Assembly: GCF_003058055.1 (NCBI RefSeq)
Contig: NZ_QBTZ01000001.1
Span: forward strand, 312,501-376,500
Direction: 5' to 3'
From: Acidovorax sp. 107
Lineage (GTDB): Bacteria > Pseudomonadota > Gammaproteobacteria > Burkholderiales > Burkholderiaceae_C
DNA: 64,000 nucleotides
In this document: piece after piece, positions 41,681-49,841 of the stretch
Layout of the letters: each line of letters begins with the position of its first letter
How positions within the stretch are numbered: the first letter of the stretch is position 1
The notes under the pieces: model-generated
What the model saw: only the letters and a program-made list of their open reading frames with translations
Told to the model about the DNA's origin: nothing
Database searches by the model: none
Made by a program: the position numbers and the translations under genes

Positions 41681-42652
41681 ATGACCAAAGTCTTTGACAC
41701 ATACTCCTGGCTCGGCCCAGTGCTGTTTGTGCTGGCCTTCGTGCTGGCGCCGCTGGTGCCCGGTGGTTACGTGCTGTACATCTTCACGCTCGTCATCATC
41801 TACACGCTGGCTTCGTTCGGCACCAACATCCTCACGGGCTACACCAACCTGATCTCCATGGCGGGTGCCGTGTTCTTCGGCATCGGTGCCTATGGCTCGG
41901 CCATCCTCACCACGCACTTTGGCGTGCCGCTGGTGCTGTCGATGTTCATTGCCGCCAGCATCGCCACCGTGGTGGGCTTGCTGCTGGCGCTGCCCGTGCT
42001 GCGTCTGGAAGAGGTTTTTCTGGCCATCGCCACGCTGGGGTTTGTGATGATCTCGGTAGAGATCGCCAAGTCCAGCGGCGACATGTCGGGCGGCGAGAAC
42101 GGCATGGGCGCGCCTGGCCCCACCTTGTTTGGCTGGGCGCTGGACGAGCGCGCGTACCACGTGTTCACTGCCGTCGTGCTGGCGGGCGCGCTATGGGTGG
42201 CGCGCAACCTGGCGCGCAGCCGGTTTGGGCGGGGTTTTCTGGCCATCAAAGGCAGTGAGACAGCTGCTCGGGCGCTGGGCCTGAACACCACGGCGCTCAA
42301 ACTGGTGGCGTTTGGCGTGTGTGCCTTCTACACCGGCTTGTCGGGCGCGTTGTATGCACCACTGGTGCGCTTTATCGACCCCTCGCTGTTCAGCATCATG
42401 GTGTCGATCAGCTTCGTCTCGATGGTCATCGTGGGCGGGCTGGGCTCCATCCTGGGCTCGGTGCTGGGTGCAGTGTTCGTCATTGGCGCACCGCAGTTGC
42501 TCACCTACCTGGGGTTCGATCAGTTCCAGCGCGCGCTGTATGGCGTGGCCATGATCCTGGCGCTGATGTTCCTGCCCGACGGGTTGGCCAGCCTCTTCAA
42601 GCGCAAGCGTCTGCCCGGTGCGGATGCAGCGCAGAGCGGGGGTGTGCGATGA
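41681..42652 (+). CDS. Branched-chain-type ABC transporter permease (LivM)
   Basis: The 323-residue second permease has LivM landmarks: GYTNLISMAGAVFFGIGAY (about residues 54-72), GGENGMGAPGP (about 134-144), FLAIKGSETAARALGL (coupling loop, about 186-201) and GGLGSILGSVLGA. AAGGAG lies close before its ATG. The stop overlaps the LivG-type ATPase start (ATGA). Confidence 0.9.
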   Translation: MTKVFDTYSWLGPVLFVLAFVLAPLVPGGYVLYIFTLVIIYTLASFGTNILTGYTNLISMAGAVFFGIGAYGSAILTTHFGVPLVLSMFIAASIATVVGLLLALPVLRLEEVFLAIATLGFVMISVEIAKSSGDMSGGENGMGAPGPTLFGWALDERAYHVFTAVVLAGALWVARNLARSRFGRGFLAIKGSETAARALGLNTTALKLVAFGVCAFYTGLSGALYAPLVRFIDPSLFSIMVSISFVSMVIVGGLGSILGSVLGAVFVIGAPQLLTYLGFDQFQRALYGVAMILALMFLPDGLASLFKRKRLPGADAAQSGGVR

Positions 42653-43506
42653 GAGTGATGGACGAAAAGACCTTGCCGTCGCAGGCGCCTGTGGCGGCAG
42701 CACCAGGCCAGGCAAAGCCTTTGCTCAGCATCCAGGGCGTGCGCATGGCGTTCGGCGGCATCGTGGCCGTGCAGGACGTGAGCTTTGACGTGATGCCCGG
42801 CACAGTGCATGCGCTCATCGGCCCCAACGGCGCTGGCAAGACGACGATGCTCAACTGCATCAGCCGCTTCTACACGCCCCAGCAGGGCGCTATGCGCTAC
42901 CGCACGGCTTCTGGCGACGTAGAACTGCTGGGCTGCAAAGCCCATCAGGTGGCGCGTCTGGGCATCGCCCGCACGTTCCAGAACCTGGAGCTTTTTGCGG
43001 AACTCACGGTATTCGACAACGTGCTGATTGCACGGTCGATGGCGATGCGCGCCACGCTGGTGGAGGCCCTGCTGAGCCTGCCACGCCAGCGCCGAGAGGA
43101 GCGAGAAGAACGGGAGCGTGTGGAAGCGGTGCTTGAAAAGCTCAGCCTGCGAGTCCATGCGCATGCGCTGGTGCGCGACCTGCCCTATGGCACGCAAAAG
43201 CTGGTGGAGCTGGCCCGCGCCATGGCGCTGGAGCCGCGCCTGATGTTGCTGGACGAGCCCGCTGCCGGCATGAACAACCGCGAGATCGATGCCCTTGGTG
43301 AAACGCTCAAGCGGCTGCAGGCCAGCACGCAAGCGACGCTGCTGCTCATCGAACACAGCATGCCGCTGGTGATGTCCATCTCGGACACGATCACCGTGAT
43401 GCACAACGGCGCGTTTCTGGCACAGGGCACACCCAGAGAAATCGAAAACCATCCCGCCGTGGTCGAGGCGTATCTCGGAGGAGGCAAGAGTGGCAAACGG
43501 CGTTGA
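42649..43506 (+). CDS. ABC transporter ATPase (LivG type)
   Basis: The 285-residue ATPase has Walker A GPNGAGKTT (about residues 60-68), Q-loop in ARTFQNLELF, a LivG-type signature LPYGTQKLVELARAM in place of LSGGQ, Walker B LMLLDEPAAG and the H-loop EHSMPL. It energises the importer together with LivF. Start ATG 42649 lies in the previous stop; its C-terminus overlaps the next gene by 17 bases. Confidence 0.9.
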   Translation: MRVMDEKTLPSQAPVAAAPGQAKPLLSIQGVRMAFGGIVAVQDVSFDVMPGTVHALIGPNGAGKTTMLNCISRFYTPQQGAMRYRTASGDVELLGCKAHQVARLGIARTFQNLELFAELTVFDNVLIARSMAMRATLVEALLSLPRQRREEREERERVEAVLEKLSLRVHAHALVRDLPYGTQKLVELARAMALEPRLMLLDEPAAGMNNREIDALGETLKRLQASTQATLLLIEHSMPLVMSISDTITVMHNGAFLAQGTPREIENHPAVVEAYLGGGKSGKRR

Positions 43507-44230
43507 GACATCCAGTGCACCGGCACTGCTGAGCGTGGACAACCTGAGCGCGGGCTACGGCAAGATCCGCGCGCTGCACGGCGTGAGCCTGCGTGTGCCG
43601 CAGGCCCGCATCGTGTGCGTGCTGGGCGCCAATGGGGCTGGCAAGACCACGTTGATGCGTGCGCTCTCGGGCCTGTTGCCGGTCAGCGAGGGTCAGGCCA
43701 TTTTTGATGGCCAGTCCATCGCCAACGTGCCTGCCGAAGCACTGGTGCGCCGCGGTATTGCCCATGTGCCGCAAGGCCGCATGGTGTTTGCGCAGCTCAC
43801 CGTACGCGACAACCTGGTGCTGGGCGGCTACACCCGCCCGGCCGCCGAGGTGCGCGACGACATCGACCGTGTGCTGGGCTATTTCCCCCGGCTCAAGGAG
43901 CGCATCACCTCGCGCGCCGGCACCTTGTCGGGCGGCGAGCAGCAGATGCTGGCCATTGCCCGGGGCCTGCTGGCCAAGCCGCGCCTGCTGATGCTGGACG
44001 AGCCCTCGATGGGCGTGGCCCCCATCCTGAAGGACGCCATCTTCGAAACGCTGCGCGACATCCGCGATCGCGAAAACCTCACGCTGCTCATCGTGGAACA
44101 AGACGCCGACATTGCGCTCGACATTTCTGACGAGGGCTACGTCATCGAGACCGGCCGCGTGGTGATGCAAGGCCCGGCCGCCGAGCTGGCGGGCAATGAG
44201 GACATCCGCCGCGCCTACCTGGGCGGCTGA
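43490..44230 (+). CDS. ABC transporter ATPase (LivF type)
   Basis: The 246-residue ATPase has Walker A GANGAGKTT (about residues 44-52), signature LSGGEQQMLAIARGL (about 144-158), Walker B LLMLDEPSMG and a C-terminal LGG that is common in LivF. A GTG start with GGAGGAGG just upstream overlaps the LivG gene. Confidence 0.9.
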   Translation: MANGVETSSAPALLSVDNLSAGYGKIRALHGVSLRVPQARIVCVLGANGAGKTTLMRALSGLLPVSEGQAIFDGQSIANVPAEALVRRGIAHVPQGRMVFAQLTVRDNLVLGGYTRPAAEVRDDIDRVLGYFPRLKERITSRAGTLSGGEQQMLAIARGLLAKPRLLMLDEPSMGVAPILKDAIFETLRDIRDRENLTLLIVEQDADIALDISDEGYVIETGRVVMQGPAAELAGNEDIRRAYLGG

Positions 44231-44298
44231 TCGCCAACCCAGACCCCCAAGTTCCTTTCCCATGTTCCCTTCCCACCGATAAACACAGGAGACAAACC

Positions 44299-45510
44299 AT
44301 GAGTCACTTCATTCCACGCCGTACGCTGCTGGCTGCCGCTGCAGCAAGCTGCCTGATGGCGACCACGCTGGGCGTGCAGGCTTTCGAGAACAAGGACGAA
44401 GGTGTGCTGACCCAGGAGATCGTTCTGGGCTCCTCGCAACCGCTGTCGGGCACGCTGGCCTACATGGGCAAGGCCGTGGACGAAGGCATGCGCACGTACT
44501 TCGACATGGTCAACGAGCAAGGCGGCGTCAACGGCCGCAAGATCAAGCTCATTACCTATGACGACGAGCTCAAGCCCGCCAAGTCGGTGGCCAATGCGAA
44601 GCTGCTGGTCGAGCGCGACAAGGTGTTTGCCATGGTGGGCAACATCGGCCACGCCACCAACATCAGTGCCTACAAATACAGCTCCACCAAGAAGGTGCCC
44701 ACCATTGGCGCGCTGAGCATCTCGGACCTGACCTCCAACCCGCCGCGCGACCTGCTGTACGTGCTGCCATCGCCCCAATCCACCGAGACGGCGGCCTACA
44801 TCGACCATGCGGTCGAGGTGCTCAAGGCCAAGAAGATCGCGATGCTTTACCAGAACGACGGCTGGGGCAAGCCAGCTTACGACATTGCCGTCCAGCGCAT
44901 GGAAAAGCACGGCCTGAAGCTGGTGGAGGCGCAGACCTTCGAGCGGTTTGCGACCGACCTCACCTCGCAGGTGTTCAAGCTCAAGCAGGCCGAGCCCGAT
45001 GTAGTCATCGTCTACGCGCTGGGTCAGGAGGCCGTGCAGTTCTTCCGCGGTGCCGAAAAACTGGGCTGGAAGCCTACGGTGTTCGGTGCGGGCGGGCTCA
45101 ACGACCCCAAATTCATCGAGCTGCTGGGCAAGACGCAGTCCAAGCTGTACGTGGCTTCGTACTACGACGCCGTGGACGGCAACAACCCGGCCATCCAGTC
45201 GTTCTTCCAGCGCTACGCCAAGCTGTACCCCAAGTCGGCGCCCACGTCGATGGCGCTGATGGGCTATTCGTCAGCCGCTGTGACGGTCGAGGCTTTGAAG
45301 CGTGCCGGTGCCGAGCCCAGCCGTGCCAAGGTGGTGGCCGAGCTGGATGGCATGAAGGACTTTGACCAGAAGATTGGCCCCAAGATCACCTTCCAGCCTA
45401 TCAGTGCTGGTGGCTATGCGCGGCGCGGCCAGACAGGCGTGGCGCTGATGGAGCTCAAGGACCAGAAGTTCGTGTCCATGGGCAGCTATATCGACCCTGT
45501 GAAGCGCTGA
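44299..45510 (+). CDS. Periplasmic substrate-binding protein (LivK type)
   Basis: The 403-residue protein has a Sec signal peptide (about residues 1-28, ending VQA) and the type I periplasmic-binding fold of Liv proteins: IVLGSSQPLSGTLAYMGKAV, then KIKLITYDDELKPAKSVANA and YGS-type central segments. It would capture the imported compound for the LivHMGF complex. AGGAGAC lies nine bases before ATG. A 68-base gap separates it from the ATPase genes. Confidence 0.9.
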   Translation: MSHFIPRRTLLAAAAASCLMATTLGVQAFENKDEGVLTQEIVLGSSQPLSGTLAYMGKAVDEGMRTYFDMVNEQGGVNGRKIKLITYDDELKPAKSVANAKLLVERDKVFAMVGNIGHATNISAYKYSSTKKVPTIGALSISDLTSNPPRDLLYVLPSPQSTETAAYIDHAVEVLKAKKIAMLYQNDGWGKPAYDIAVQRMEKHGLKLVEAQTFERFATDLTSQVFKLKQAEPDVVIVYALGQEAVQFFRGAEKLGWKPTVFGAGGLNDPKFIELLGKTQSKLYVASYYDAVDGNNPAIQSFFQRYAKLYPKSAPTSMALMGYSSAAVTVEALKRAGAEPSRAKVVAELDGMKDFDQKIGPKITFQPISAGGYARRGQTGVALMELKDQKFVSMGSYIDPVKR

Positions 45511-45520
45511 GGACCTGACC

Positions 45521-46396
45521 ATGACCAAGAGCTTGCGACAACAGCTGCGCGCGCGCATCCAGTCAGGCCCGACCTTCTGGATGGCGGGCGCGCAAGACGC
45601 CCTGTCGGCCCTGCTGGTGGACCAGTCGGACTTTGACGGCATCTTCACAACGGGCTTCGGCATCTCGGCATCGCTGCTGGGGCAGCCGGACATGGAGGTC
45701 TACACACTCAGCGAGAACGTGGGTGTGGTGCACCACATCGTCAACGTGGTGAGGAAGCCCGTGTTTGCTGATGCCGACACCGGCTACGGCAACGTGATCA
45801 ACGTGGCCCGCACGGTGCGCGAGTTTGAGAAGGCCGGTGTGGCGGCCATCTCGATCGAAGACCAGATCAGCCCCAAGCGCTGCCCGGCGGCCGCGGCCGT
45901 GACGCCCGTGGTGTCCATCCCCGACGCCGTGGCGCGCATCAAGGCGGCGGTGGATGCCCGTCGGGACCCGGACCTCCTGATCGTGGCCCGCACCGATGTG
46001 GCCGACCCCGAGGAGGCCATTGAGCGTGCCGTGCGCTTTGCCGAGGCTGGTGCGGACCTGATCCAGCCCATCTCGCGCACCTTCAAGGGCTATGAAGACT
46101 TGGTGCGCTTGCGCGATGCCTCGGGCCGCCGACTGTCGCTGCAGCTCATGCAGGGGCTCTGGATGTCGCGTCTGACGCGCTCGCAGATCGAAGAGGTGGC
46201 AGCCTTTGCCACCTACCCGGTGGTGACGCTGATGAGCACGGTGCATGCCTTGCAAAAGAACCTGGCCACGCTGTCGGCGCGCCGCACGGGCGATGTAGAC
46301 GGTTTGCCCTGTGGACAGACCAGCATGGCCGACTTCAAGGAAGTGATTGGCTGGAAGGCCATGGAAGAGCGCCAGGCGCACTACGAAGCCGGTTGA
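45521..46396 (+). CDS. Isocitrate lyase/PEP mutase-family lyase
   Basis: The 291-residue TIM-barrel enzyme has metal-binding D84/D86 in ADADTGYGN and a catalytic-loop cysteine C121 in PKRCP, a feature of lyases such as isocitrate, 2-methylisocitrate and dimethylmalate lyase and absent in PEP mutase. The loop after Cys is unusual (AAAAVTPVV in place of GH...). In context it may cleave the hydrated product into pyruvate or glyoxylate plus a short acid. It starts 10 bases after the binding protein and ends before a strong terminator. Confidence 0.83.
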   Translation: MTKSLRQQLRARIQSGPTFWMAGAQDALSALLVDQSDFDGIFTTGFGISASLLGQPDMEVYTLSENVGVVHHIVNVVRKPVFADADTGYGNVINVARTVREFEKAGVAAISIEDQISPKRCPAAAAVTPVVSIPDAVARIKAAVDARRDPDLLIVARTDVADPEEAIERAVRFAEAGADLIQPISRTFKGYEDLVRLRDASGRRLSLQLMQGLWMSRLTRSQIEEVAAFATYPVVTLMSTVHALQKNLATLSARRTGDVDGLPCGQTSMADFKEVIGWKAMEERQAHYEAG

Positions 46397-46438
46397 ATTG
46401 CACGCGCCCGAGTGCGGCGCAGTGTTCATGAAAAGTAA

Positions 46439-46472
46439 GGCCAGCACCCCGGGTGGGTGCTGGCCTTTTTTT
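46439..46472 (+). terminator. Strong terminator ending the aconitase/ABC/lyase operon
   Basis: GGCCAGCACCC (46439-46449) pairs perfectly with GGGTGCTGGCC (46455-46465), followed by seven T. Confidence 0.93.
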
Positions 46473-46510
46473 GTTGCTGGGGGCTGGTAGTGGGGCGCCG
46501 GGCTGTGGTC

Positions 46511-46945
46511 TCAGTCGCGCGTGGCGCGCCGCTGCACGCAGGCGATGTAGGCGTCGCCGTCGGGCGGGCGGCCTGCACGCTGGCTTTCCCACAGCATCTC
46601 GCCCAGGCAGTCCATGGCGGCGTGGTGTGCGTCGTGCAGCGAGTCGAGCCGCGCGGTCAGCAGCTCGACCGCCTGGCGGATGCCGCGGGGCTGGTCGATG
46701 CTGCACTGCTCGCTGATCGACAGGTGCATCGACAGGTGCAGAAACGGATTGGTCTGCCCCGGCGTTTCGTCGTAGTTGCGCGCCACGGCCGCGTCGGCGT
46801 CGGACAGGTCGGCGTGGTATTCGGGGTGCTCGGCGATCCACAGGCTGGCCAGCGTTTCGATGGCTTCCATGGGGGCGCCGCTCTGGGTCTTGGCGTGCAC
46901 GCCGCACAGAAAGCGGCGCACATCGGCTTGAGAGGGGCTGAACAT
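46511..46945 (-). CDS. DUF1841-family protein
   Basis: The 144-residue soluble protein matches DUF1841 across its length: MFSPSQADVRRFLCGV at the start, SLWIAEHPEYHADL, and TNPFLHLSMHLSISEQCSID (about residues 70-89), then RQAVELL. Function is unknown; the conserved His residues might bind a metal. Start ATG 46945 is chosen because family members begin MF-P-S. It is convergent with the lyase operon. Confidence 0.8.
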   Translation of the reverse strand: MFSPSQADVRRFLCGVHAKTQSGAPMEAIETLASLWIAEHPEYHADLSDADAAVARNYDETPGQTNPFLHLSMHLSISEQCSIDQPRGIRQAVELLTARLDSLHDAHHAAMDCLGEMLWESQRAGRPPDGDAYIACVQRRATRD

Positions 46946-47157
46946 GGGACGTGAGGGTAGCACGCAGGCCACAAGCCGGCATGCGCAGGGGAGCGTGGAC
47001 CGATACGGCCGTGCGGGTCGCGCCCGCCCGCTACGCGGCGCCGGGGCGGCGTCCTACGCGGGCGGCGGGCGCGCGCACCTACATTGGGCTGGCGCAAAGG
47101 CAGGGAGCCGGGTCCCCTTTGTCGCAGTCCTCAAAACCCGGCATTGGGAGAACTGTC

Positions 47158-47379
47158 ATGAAGGCAATGCGAATTGTGGGTGTGCTGTTGCTGGTGCTGG
47201 GGCTGGCCGGGTTTTTGACCGGTGGCTTCAGTTTTACCAAGGACACCACGCAGGCCAAGCTGGGGCCGCTGGAGCTCACTGTGAAGGAAAAAGAGTCCGT
47301 CAACATTCCGCAGTGGATGAGCCTGGGCGCGATGGTGCTGGGCGGCGTGGTGTTGGTGCTGGGTTTTCGCAAGAACTAA
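47158..47379 (+). CDS. Small two-helix membrane protein
   Basis: A 73-residue protein with hydrophobic segments at about residues 5-25 and 53-70, joined by a periplasmic stretch TKDTTQAKLGPLELTVKEKE. Similar small membrane proteins are widespread in betaproteobacteria, without known role. GGGAGAA before ATG 47158 supports the start. Confidence 0.6.
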   Translation: MKAMRIVGVLLLVLGLAGFLTGGFSFTKDTTQAKLGPLELTVKEKESVNIPQWMSLGAMVLGGVVLVLGFRKN

Positions 47380-47528
47380 TTTCACCCGTCGTGGCGAGCG
47401 ACTGGGGCTGCGACTCCGGCTCTTGCCCTATCCACGTAAGACGAGTGTCTGAGGTTCATCTCTAGGCGCTCGTTGCGATGGGTGATCCCCAAAGTTCGCC
47501 GGGCGTCGTCCTGCTTTCTCCAGGACTC

Positions 47529-48329
47529 CTACCCCCTTGGCGCTCCCATCATGCGCGAAATGGTCCGCGCCGCACTCAGCAGCGCGGGCAACAGGCTCTC
47601 CTGCATCATGGCCGCACTCGTACGGTTGGCCTGACCGCTGATGTTGAGCGCCGCCACCGTCTGCCCCGTGCGGTTGGTCAGCGGCGCGGCAATCGAAATC
47701 AATCCCTCTTCCAGCTCCTGGTTCACTAGGCACCAGCCTTGCTGCCGCGCCTGGCGGATGTGAGCCAGCAGCGCCTCCATATCCGTGGTGGTGTGCGCGG
47801 TAAAGCGCTGCAGGGGGTGGCCCTGCAGCCGGGCCTGCAGTTCGTCGTCTGGCAACCCTGCCAGCAGCATGCGGCCCATGGAGGTCCAGCACGCGGGCAG
47901 GCGCGAGCCCACGCCCAGCGTGGTGCGCATGATCTTGTGCGTGGGCACGCGCAGCACGTAAACGATGTCCAGGCCGTCGAGCACGGCGGCCGATGACGAC
48001 TCGCGCACCTCTTCCACCAGGTCTTCCATCACCGGCTCGGCCAGGTTCCAGATGGGCAGCGAGGACAGGTACGCAAACCCCAGGTCCAGGATGCGCGGGC
48101 TCAGGCGAAACAGCTTGCCGTCCGTCTCCACATAGCCCAGCGTCTGCAGCGTGAGCAGGATGCGGCGCGCGCCTGCGCGGGTCAGGCCGGTTTGCGCCGC
48201 CACTTCGCTCAAGGTCTGCTGCGGTGTGGCCGCGCTGAACGAGCGGATCACCTCCAGCCCGCGCGCGAATGACTGCACATAGCTGTCGCTCGGTTTGGGG
48301 TCTTTGGCTTCAGGGCTTTGGGAATTCAT
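47529..48329 (-). CDS. pcaR: IclR-family regulator PcaR
   Basis: The 266-residue protein belongs to the PcaR/PcaU/PobR branch: N-terminal segment SYVQSFARGLEVIRSFS (about residues 16-32), helix-turn-helix SEVAAQTGLTRAGARRILLTL (split around 41-61), then effector domain with SMGRMLLAGLP and ISIAAPLTNRTG. It is divergent from pcaI and likely senses beta-ketoadipate (or protocatechuate) to control the operon. The shared region holds an elaborate repeat set. Confidence 0.88.
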   Translation of the reverse strand: MNSQSPEAKDPKPSDSYVQSFARGLEVIRSFSAATPQQTLSEVAAQTGLTRAGARRILLTLQTLGYVETDGKLFRLSPRILDLGFAYLSSLPIWNLAEPVMEDLVEEVRESSSAAVLDGLDIVYVLRVPTHKIMRTTLGVGSRLPACWTSMGRMLLAGLPDDELQARLQGHPLQRFTAHTTTDMEALLAHIRQARQQGWCLVNQELEEGLISIAAPLTNRTGQTVAALNISGQANRTSAAMMQESLLPALLSAARTISRMMGAPRG

Positions 48330-48354
48330 ACGTATGCCAACTATAATTCTTTAA

Positions 48355-48383
48355 GCGAACATTTGTTCTATATACGAACAAAT
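48355..48383. promoter_or_regulatory. PcaR operator, three-repeat arrangement
   Basis: ATTTGTTC (48361-48368) and GAACAAAT (48376-48383) form a perfect 8-bp inverted repeat spaced by 7, and GCGAACATTT (48355-48364) adds a third, direct copy. The set resembles Acinetobacter PcaU/PobR operators with three repeats. TATAAT at 48342-48347 could be the -10 for pcaIJF. Confidence 0.7.
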
Positions 48384-48429
48384 TTCGGAGAGACGAGACA
48401 GCAAACAAGCAAACCAAGAAAGCGTTGCA

Positions 48430-49131
48430 ATGATCAACAAACTGGCGGACTCGGTGGCCCAGGCCCTTGCGGGGGTGAAGGATGGTGCCACGGTGTTGAT
48501 AGGCGGGTTCGGCACGGCCGGCATTCCGGGCGAGCTGATCGACGGCCTCATCGCCCAGGGTGCGCGTGACCTCACTGTGGTCAACAACAACGCTGGCAAT
48601 GCCGACCAGGGCCTGGCCGCGCTGCTCAAGGCCGGGCAGGTGCGCAAGATCATCTGCAGCTTTCCGCGCCAGGTCGATAGCTATGTGTTCGACGAGCTGT
48701 ATCGCAGCGGCAAGCTGGAGCTGGAACTCGTGCCCCAGGGCAATCTGGCCGAGCGCCTGCGCGCGGCGGGTGCGGGCATCGGCGCCTTCTTCTGCCCCAC
48801 GGCGCATGGCACCGAGCTGGCTGCTGGCAAGGAAACGCGCGAGATCAACGGCAAACACTACGTGCTGGAGTACCCCATCCATGGCGACGTGGCCCTGATC
48901 AAAGCCGAAAAGGGCGACCGCTGGGGCAACCTCACCTACCGCATGTCGGCGCGCAACTTTGGCCCCGTGATGGCCACCGCCGCCAAGACCACGATTGCCA
49001 CCGTGCACGAGGTGGTCACGCTCGGCGCGCTGGACCCGGAGGCCATCGTAACCCCCGGCATCTACGTGACCCATGTCGTGAAGATCGACCGCACAGCCAC
49101 GCAGGCGGGCGGATTCAAGAAATCCGCGTGA
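48430..49131 (+). CDS. pcaI: 3-oxoadipate CoA-transferase subunit A
   Basis: The 233-residue alpha subunit transfers CoA from succinyl-CoA to 3-oxoadipate with PcaJ. Family features are GGFGTAGIPGELI (about residues 25-37), VVNNNAGN, and GAFFCPTAHGTEL with the CoA-binding region, then MSARNFGPVMA. Related transferases act on acetoacetate, but the neighbouring pcaF and pcaR support 3-oxoadipate. It leads the operon opposite pcaR. Confidence 0.9.
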   Translation: MINKLADSVAQALAGVKDGATVLIGGFGTAGIPGELIDGLIAQGARDLTVVNNNAGNADQGLAALLKAGQVRKIICSFPRQVDSYVFDELYRSGKLELELVPQGNLAERLRAAGAGIGAFFCPTAHGTELAAGKETREINGKHYVLEYPIHGDVALIKAEKGDRWGNLTYRMSARNFGPVMATAAKTTIATVHEVVTLGALDPEAIVTPGIYVTHVVKIDRTATQAGGFKKSA

Positions 49132-49154
49132 TATCGGCCGCAAGCGCAGAAAGA

Positions 49155-49811
49155 ATGAGCATGAGCAGCTATCAAAAGCGTAGTAAAGACGAGTTGGCGA
49201 AACGCGTGGCACAAGACATCCACGACGGCGCCTACGTCAACCTGGGCATCGGCCAACCCACCCTGGTGGCCAACCACATTCCTGCCGGCCGCGAGGTCAT
49301 CCTGCAAAGCGAAAACGGCATCCTGGGCATGGGGCCGGCGCCCGCTGCGGGGCTGGAGGATTACGACCTCATCAACGCGGGCAAGCAGCCCGTGACCTTG
49401 CTGCCCGGCGGTGCGTACTTCCACCACGCCGACAGCTTCGGGATGATGCGCGGCGGCCACCTGGACATCTGCGTGCTGGGCGCGTTCCAGGTGTCGGCCA
49501 CGGGCGACCTGGCCAACTGGAGCACGGGCGAGCCCGGCGCCATTCCCGCCGTGGGCGGGGCGATGGACCTGGCCATCGGCGCCAAGCAGACCTGGGTGAT
49601 GATGGACCTGCTGACCAAGCAGGGCGCGAGCAAGATCGTCACGCAATGCACCTACCCGCTCACCGGTGTCGCGTGCGTGAAGCGCATCTACACCGATCTG
49701 TGCACACTGGCCTGCACGTCCACAGGGCTGCAGCTCATCGACACCGTGCCCGACCTGTCACTGGCCGAGCTGGAGCGGCTGGTGGGCCTGCCCATCCGCC
49801 CCGCAGCCTGA
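49155..49811 (+). CDS. pcaJ: 3-oxoadipate CoA-transferase subunit B
   Basis: The 218-residue beta subunit carries the catalytic glutamate in SENGILGMGP (E53) and the typical VNLGIGQPT. It works with PcaI. AGAAAGA precedes two near-adjacent ATGs (49155 and 49161); either is possible, and GTG 49128 overlaps the pcaI end but adds no recognisable sequence. Confidence 0.9.
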   Translation: MSMSSYQKRSKDELAKRVAQDIHDGAYVNLGIGQPTLVANHIPAGREVILQSENGILGMGPAPAAGLEDYDLINAGKQPVTLLPGGAYFHHADSFGMMRGGHLDICVLGAFQVSATGDLANWSTGEPGAIPAVGGAMDLAIGAKQTWVMMDLLTKQGASKIVTQCTYPLTGVACVKRIYTDLCTLACTSTGLQLIDTVPDLSLAELERLVGLPIRPAA

Positions 49812-49841
49812 ATCCACCCCCCGAAACGAGGAGACAAAACC

